From assembly GCA_036001225.1 (NCBI GenBank), contig DASYUM010000187.1, positions 1-25,933 of the forward strand: 25,933 bases of DNA. Reading direction: 5' to 3'. The notes under the pieces are model-generated. The model was given only the letters and a program-made list of their open reading frames with translations, did no database searches and was not told the origin of the DNA. The translations under genes and the position numbers were made by a program. The stretch is from DASYUM01 sp036001225. Lineage in GTDB: Bacteria; Methylomirabilota; Methylomirabilia; Rokubacteriales; DASRDR01. Below, piece by piece: positions 22,040 through 25,933 of this stretch. Positions within the stretch are counted from its first letter, which is position 1. Each line of letters opens with the position of its first letter.

Positions 22040-22924
22040 TCACCGGCGGACGTGATCCGGCGGCATCGGCACGCGCACCGGGCCGACTTCCCGGCGTCCC
22101 TCGGACTCCATCGCCTGCCAGAGCAAGACCAGGATGGCGATCAGGTACATGTGCCCCCCGGACCACATGATTCCGCCGCCGAAGGCCTGGTCGTCGAGCG
22201 CGCTCCACCCGAACAGCTTCGCGCCGGGGGCGTAGGACGGATAGAGCACCCGCTCGGTCAGACCGATGACGGCGCCCAGCAGCGTGTTCTGCGCGGTGGC
22301 CAGGACCAGATACGCGATGCGGGCGCCATAGTACAGCCCCCCGCTCGGCCAGCGGCGGCGGGGGGCGGGGTTGACGAGGGGCCACCAGAAGAGGACGGCG
22401 GTCCCGAAGAAGGCGAGGTGCTCGACGTCGTGGACGAGCCCGGAGTGGAGCGCGGCCTCGTAGGCCGCCGGGTGATGCCAGAGCCAGAGGTTCACGGTGT
22501 AGAGGAGCCCGGCAACCGGCAGCCAGGTCACCAGCGCGAGCCCGCGGCGGAACCGGCTGCCCGCCGTGAGCGCGCCGGCGAGCCGGCGGCGGAGCGAGGG
22601 CGGCGTGCCCCAGAGGACGAAGGGGAGCGGGTTGCCGAGGAGCAGGCACGGGGGGGCGATCATCAGCAGGATCTGGTGCTGGATCATGTGCGCGGTGAAC
22701 AGGACGTGCGCGAGGTGGGCCAGCGGCGAGAAGAGGGCCACGGCGACGGACACGAGCCCGCCCAGATACGCCGCCAGGCGCCAGAGCGCCGCGAGCGACC
22801 GGTGCCCCCGCCGGCGCAGGCGGGCCCAGCCGAGCGTGTAGGCGACCGCCAGCCCGACGAGGACCAGGGCCGCGTCGGGGCGCCCGTGCCAGTGGAGCAG
22901 CTCGGCGGGAATGCCGAAACTCAT
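22040..22924 (-). CDS. ctaG: CtaG-type cytochrome c oxidase assembly protein
   Basis: A 294-residue polytopic membrane protein of the caa3 oxidase assembly family (CtaG_cox), which helps copper-centre assembly of cytochrome c oxidase. Conserved features include FSPLAHLAHVLFTAHMIQHQ-type text at about 65-84 with H79 and H83 in a membrane helix, APPCLLLGNP (90-99), LWLWHHPAAYEAAL, VHDVEHLAFFG and a C-terminal GGHMYLIAILVLLW. About seven helices are seen. No oxidase subunits lie in the window. It is divergent from the ABC permease genes with 167 bp between. A TTGACA at 23027-23032 on the plus strand in that gap lacks a clear -10. Confidence 0.9.
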   Translation of the reverse strand: MSFGIPAELLHWHGRPDAALVLVGLAVAYTLGWARLRRRGHRSLAALWRLAAYLGGLVSVAVALFSPLAHLAHVLFTAHMIQHQILLMIAPPCLLLGNPLPFVLWGTPPSLRRRLAGALTAGSRFRRGLALVTWLPVAGLLYTVNLWLWHHPAAYEAALHSGLVHDVEHLAFFGTAVLFWWPLVNPAPRRRWPSGGLYYGARIAYLVLATAQNTLLGAVIGLTERVLYPSYAPGAKLFGWSALDDQAFGGGIMWSGGHMYLIAILVLLWQAMESEGRREVGPVRVPMPPDHVRR

Positions 22925-23091
22925 TGCCGGGCGGGGCGCGGCGCGGGCCGAGGATCCATCAGGGCGATGATACTCCTACGCCACCGACACGCGCGCCGGT
23001 CGGCCCGGGCCGATGACCGGCCGGCCTTGACACTGCCGGTGTTCTGCGCAACCCTGGCGCCACCTGAGGCCCGCAGGCGCCCCGCTCGCCG

Positions 23092-24048
23092 ATGCGCGTC
23101 TACATCCTGAAGCGACTGGCCCTCGTCGGCCCGATGTTCCTCGGGTCTACCGTCCTCATCTTCGTCCTCATGCGTCTCTTGCCGGGAGACGTGGTGGACC
23201 AGCTCATCGGCGTGGAGGGCACGCTGAGCGGCGAGGCCCGGGTGAGTCTCCGGCGGCTGCTCGGCCTCGACGCCCCCCTCCACCTCCAGTACCTGCGCTG
23301 GCTCGGGGATCTGGCCCGCCTCGACCTGGGGGTGTCGCTGCGGACCAGCCAGCCGGTCCGCGAGGCGCTGGCCCAGCGGCTTCCGGTCACGATCGAGCTG
23401 GCCGTGCTGACGGTCGGCCTCGCCATCGCCGTCGCGCTGCCGCTCGGCGTCGTCTCCGCCCTCTTCCGCAACCGCGGCGTGGACTCGGCGGCCCGGCTCT
23501 TCGGCCTCTTTGGCCTCTCCATGCCGGTGTTCTGGCTGGCCGCGCTCCTCATCCTCGGCGGCGCGTCCTTCCTGCACTGGCTGCCGCCGGTCGTCTACGT
23601 CCCCTTCTGGCAGGATCCGGGGCAGAACCTCCGCCAGATGGCCTTCCCGGCGATCGCGCTGGCGCTCTCGCTGGTGGCCGTCGTCATGCGGATGACCCGC
23701 TCGGCCATGCTGGAGGTCCTGAACCAGGAGTACATCCAGACCGCCCGGGCCAAGGGCGCCGGCGAGTGGGCGGTTGTCCTCCGCCACGCGCTGAAGAACG
23801 CGCTGATCCCGGTGGTGACCATCGTCGGCGTCCAATTCGGCTACCTCCTGGGCGGCGCGGTGGTGGTCGAGCAGGTCTTCGGGCTACCCGGGCTCGGGTT
23901 CATGCTGCTCAACGCCATCTACCAGCGTGACTACCCGGTAGTCCAGGGCACGGTCGTCTTCGTGGCCCTTTTCTTCATCCTGGTGAACCTGGCCGTGGAT
24001 CTCCTCTACGGGGTCCTCGATCCCCGGGTGCGGTATGGCCACGACTGA
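23092..24048 (+). CDS. ABC transporter permease, DppB/OppB type
   Basis: A 318-residue inner-membrane subunit of a peptide/nickel-type importer. The N-terminal helix YILKRLALVGPMFLGSTVLIFVLMRLLPGD is diagnostic in its beginning (RxxL...P.LxxxSxxxFxLxRxxPGD). Six membrane helices are visible. The EAA coupling loop reads EYIQTARAKGAGEWAVVLRH, followed by NALIPVVTIVG and GAVVVEQVFGLPGLG. It forms the channel with the next gene's product. Start ATG 23092 lacks a strong ribosome binding site. It overlaps the next gene by 14 bases, so the two are coupled. Confidence 0.93.
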   Translation: MRVYILKRLALVGPMFLGSTVLIFVLMRLLPGDVVDQLIGVEGTLSGEARVSLRRLLGLDAPLHLQYLRWLGDLARLDLGVSLRTSQPVREALAQRLPVTIELAVLTVGLAIAVALPLGVVSALFRNRGVDSAARLFGLFGLSMPVFWLAALLILGGASFLHWLPPVVYVPFWQDPGQNLRQMAFPAIALALSLVAVVMRMTRSAMLEVLNQEYIQTARAKGAGEWAVVLRHALKNALIPVVTIVGVQFGYLLGGAVVVEQVFGLPGLGFMLLNAIYQRDYPVVQGTVVFVALFFILVNLAVDLLYGVLDPRVRYGHD

Positions 24049-24922
24049 GGGCCTCGCCGCCGCCCTGCCGGCGGTCGCCGCGCCGCGAGCCCGATGGCGG
24101 CTCAACCTGGCCGCCGTCCGGCGGAGCCCGCTCAGCCTCGCGGGCAGCGCCCTGGTCGTGCTCTTCGTCCTCATGGCAGCGCTGGCGCCGATGCTGGCAC
24201 CCTACGCGCCCGAGGACCAGATCGCCAAGCGGCTCAGCCCGCCCCAGGCCGCCTACTGGCTCGGCACCGACGAGTTCGGGCGCGACATCCTCTCCCGCAT
24301 CGTCTTTGGCGCGCGGATCTCGCTCTGGGTCGGCGTGATCGCGGTCGGCATCGCGCTGGCTGGCGGCGCCACCACCGGGCTCGTGTCGGGGTACTTCGGC
24401 GGCCGGCTCGACATCCTGCTCATGCGGGTGATGGACGTGATGTTCTCGCTGCCCCCCATCATCCTGGCCATCACGCTGACCGGCATTCTCGGCCCCGGCC
24501 TCACCAACGCTATGGTGGCCATCGGGCTCGTCTACCTGCCCACCTTCGCCCGCCTCGCCCGCGGCCCCGTCCTGACCGTCTCCGCCCAGGAGTACGTGGA
24601 GGCGGCGCGGGCGGCCGGAGCCGGGGCCGGGCGGATCATCGGGCTCCACGTCCTCCCGAACGTGGCCGCGCCCCTCATCGTCCAGACCACGCTCGCCCTC
24701 TCCACGGCGATCCTCGCCGAGGCCACGCTGTCCTTCCTCGGCCTCGGCATCCAGCCGCCCGAGCCCTCGTGGGGCACCATGCTCGGCACCGGCCGGAAGT
24801 ACATGGAGCTGGCCCCCTGGGTGGCCATTTTTCCGGGGGCTGCCGTCATGCTGCTCGTCCTCGGCTTCAACCTGTTGGGCGACGGGCTGCGGGACGTGCT
24901 CGACCCGCGGCTCAGGCCCTAG
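24035..24922 (+). CDS. ABC transporter permease, DppC/OppC type
   Basis: A 295-residue partner permease. The N-terminal part carries the family mark RRSPLSLAGSALVVLFVLMA and then YWLGTDEFGRDILSRIVFGARISL, which is strongly conserved in DppC/OppC. The EAA loop is EYVEAARAAGAGAGRIIGLHVLPN, followed by AEATLSFLGLGIQPPEPSWG and the C-terminal LLGDGLRDVLDPRLR. Six membrane helices. Two hairpins and about 150 bp separate it from the substrate-binding protein gene. ATPase subunits are not in the window and may lie beyond its right end. Confidence 0.94.
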   Translation: MATTEGLAAALPAVAAPRARWRLNLAAVRRSPLSLAGSALVVLFVLMAALAPMLAPYAPEDQIAKRLSPPQAAYWLGTDEFGRDILSRIVFGARISLWVGVIAVGIALAGGATTGLVSGYFGGRLDILLMRVMDVMFSLPPIILAITLTGILGPGLTNAMVAIGLVYLPTFARLARGPVLTVSAQEYVEAARAAGAGAGRIIGLHVLPNVAAPLIVQTTLALSTAILAEATLSFLGLGIQPPEPSWGTMLGTGRKYMELAPWVAIFPGAAVMLLVLGFNLLGDGLRDVLDPRLRP

Positions 24923-24987
24923 TGTGTCGCAGAAATCGGGCCCAAACCTCCAGCAGTACCGTCGACCGCCCAAGTGTTCCACTCCGA

Positions 24988-25013
24988 GCGCGGGCTTTGC
25001 CCGCGCCCTTTCT
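24988..25013 (+). terminator. Hairpin with weak T-tract after the permease genes
   Basis: GCGCGGGC (24988-24995) pairs perfectly with GCCCGCGC (24999-25006) around a TTT loop, followed by CCCTTTCT. It may act as a partial terminator or as a 3' protecting hairpin. Confidence 0.55.
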
Positions 25014-25026
25014 CCTGGGGAGGCCT

Positions 25027-25052
25027 CGGAGGGGTGTTCCGACACCCCTCCG
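25027..25052 (+). repeat. 11-bp hairpin just before the binding-protein ribosome binding site
   Basis: The arms 25027-25037 and 25042-25052 are perfectly complementary (CGGAGGGGTGT) with loop TCCG. It ends about 8 bases before the GAGGAGG ribosome binding site, so it can stabilise the downstream mRNA or control translation. Confidence 0.55.
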
Positions 25053-25074
25053 ATTGACTAGAGGAGGTCAGACC

Positions 25075-25933
25075 ATGGATGCGAAGCTCCGCGAATCGGT
25101 CAATGCCGCCGCGCGCGGCCTCACGCGCCGCCAGGTGCTCGGCTTGGCCGCCGCCGGCGCCGCCCTCGCCGCCGGCCAGCGCCGGGCCTGGGGTCAGCCG
25201 AAGCCCCGCTCGGGCGGCCACCTGCTGGTCGCCCAGGAGCTGGACCCCATCAGCCTGGACAACCACAAGACCTCGAACTACTCGTCGGTCCAGGGCGTCG
25301 AGCACATCGTCGAGAGCCTCACCCAGTACGACGACAAGCTCAACGTGTTGCCCTGCCTGGCCGAGTCCTGGCGGACGCCCGACCCGCTCACCTACATCTT
25401 CAACCTCCGCAAGGGCGTCACCTGGCACGACGGCAGCGAGCTCACCGCCGACGACGTCGTCGCCTGGTGGGAGCGGATCGACGACCCCGCCACCGCCGCG
25501 CCCTACCGCGGATGGTACGTCGCCGTCGAAGCGGTCCAGGCGGTGGACAAGCACACCGTCAAGATGAGCCTCAAGAACCCCTTCGGGCCGCTGCTGGCGT
25601 CGCTGGCCGCCCTGCGGGGGTCGGCCATCATCCCGCGCGCGCTGGCCAAGGACCGGGGGAACCTCGGGGCCAAGGCCGTCGGCACCGGCCCCTTCAAGCT
25701 CTCCCGCTTCGTGCAGTACGACCACCTACACTACGCCCGGAACGACAAGTACTGGGAGAAGAGCCTGCCCTACGTCAACGAGATGACCCTCAAGGTCATG
25801 GTCGAGGAGGACGCCCGGGTGGCCGCCCTCCGGGCCGGCCAGATCCACTATGCCTACCTGACCGGCGAGGGCGCGGCCCGGCTCAAGGACGACAAGAACG
25901 TCAGCGTCCTCCGGAGTCCCAAGGCCTGGCTCG
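25075..25933 (+). CDS. ABC transporter substrate-binding protein, family 5 (partial, cut by window end)
   Basis: The first 286 residues of a peptide-type extracytoplasmic binding protein. The N-terminus has a twin-arginine signal (LTRRQVLGLAAAGAALAAG, about 16-34) with cleavage expected near RAWG, so it is exported folded by the Tat system. The mature part shows family 5 landmarks: GGHLLVAQELDPISLDNH, LAESWRTPDPLTYIFNLRKGVTWHDG (the conserved W and F..R.gv.fhdG core), LTADDVVAWWERI and VGTGPFKLSRF. The start ATG is preceded by GAGGAGG about 7 bases upstream. It belongs with the two upstream permeases, from which it is separated by two hairpins. No stop occurs before the window end. Confidence 0.93.
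   Translation, partial: MDAKLRESVNAAARGLTRRQVLGLAAAGAALAAGQRRAWGQPKPRSGGHLLVAQELDPISLDNHKTSNYSSVQGVEHIVESLTQYDDKLNVLPCLAESWRTPDPLTYIFNLRKGVTWHDGSELTADDVVAWWERIDDPATAAPYRGWYVAVEAVQAVDKHTVKMSLKNPFGPLLASLAALRGSAIIPRALAKDRGNLGAKAVGTGPFKLSRFVQYDHLHYARNDKYWEKSLPYVNEMTLKVMVEEDARVAALRAGQIHYAYLTGEGAARLKDDKNVSVLRSPKAWL

Noticed and set aside
23027..23055. TTGACA as promoter of the ABC permease operon
   Set aside because: The -35 is perfect but no acceptable -10 lies 16-18 bases downstream, so it is mentioned only as a weak possibility in the ctaG entry.

Overview
The window is very GC-rich, gene-dense bacterial DNA. Gram-negative traits include a Tat component, twin-arginine and Sec-type export signals, and a CtaG-type cytochrome oxidase assembly protein. 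It also carries GAF/histidine kinase signalling, HD-GYP signalling, an archaeal-type ATP-dependent DNA ligase and peptide-type ABC transporters. This combination suggests a free-living soil or sediment bacterium of the Rokubacteria/Methylomirabilota or former deltaproteobacterial kind. That placement is inference from gene content only.

Left part (1-3300), mobile-element-rich: an intact IS256-family insertion sequence (about 66-1456) is followed by a small methyltransferase on the minus strand. Next comes a 221-bp miniature inverted-repeat element (2261-2481) with a perfect 8-bp target duplication. It lies at the stop codon of a VOC-family gene broken by frameshifts. A tRNA-Gly(CCC) gene with its own near-consensus promoter and an intrinsic terminator closes this part.

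Middle part (3369-16831): a small secreted protein converges on a CCA-adding-type nucleotidyltransferase, which is divergent from an EamA drug/metabolite transporter. A long minus-strand array follows. In transcription order it is three small envelope or unknown proteins, ATP-dependent DNA ligase, a five-GAF hybrid histidine kinase, a KaiC/RecA-like ATPase, an AlkZ-related winged-helix protein and an amidohydrolase. The last four genes are nearly contiguous (33-bp gap, 4-bp overlap, 10-bp gap). Upstream of the array sits lexA, with a clear promoter, an embedded palindromic operator and an intrinsic terminator. Ligase, RecA-fold ATPase and DNA-glycosylase-like protein together suggest a DNA-repair or stress module under sensor-kinase control; this is a hypothesis.

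Right part (16940-22924, minus strand): a TatA/TatB-like protein with an unusual C-terminal Cys/His (Ada-like) domain, a stand-alone receiver protein and a small zinc-ribbon protein. Then come a two-gene signalling operon (GAF/HD-GYP phosphodiesterase and a membrane-anchored divergent class III cyclase) and a ctaG plus small membrane protein pair.

The right edge (23092-25933, plus strand) is a dipeptide/oligopeptide-type ABC importer: two permeases, then a Tat-exported substrate-binding protein cut by the window end. Two strong hairpins lie between the permeases and the binding protein. No CRISPR array, rRNA or replication origin was seen.
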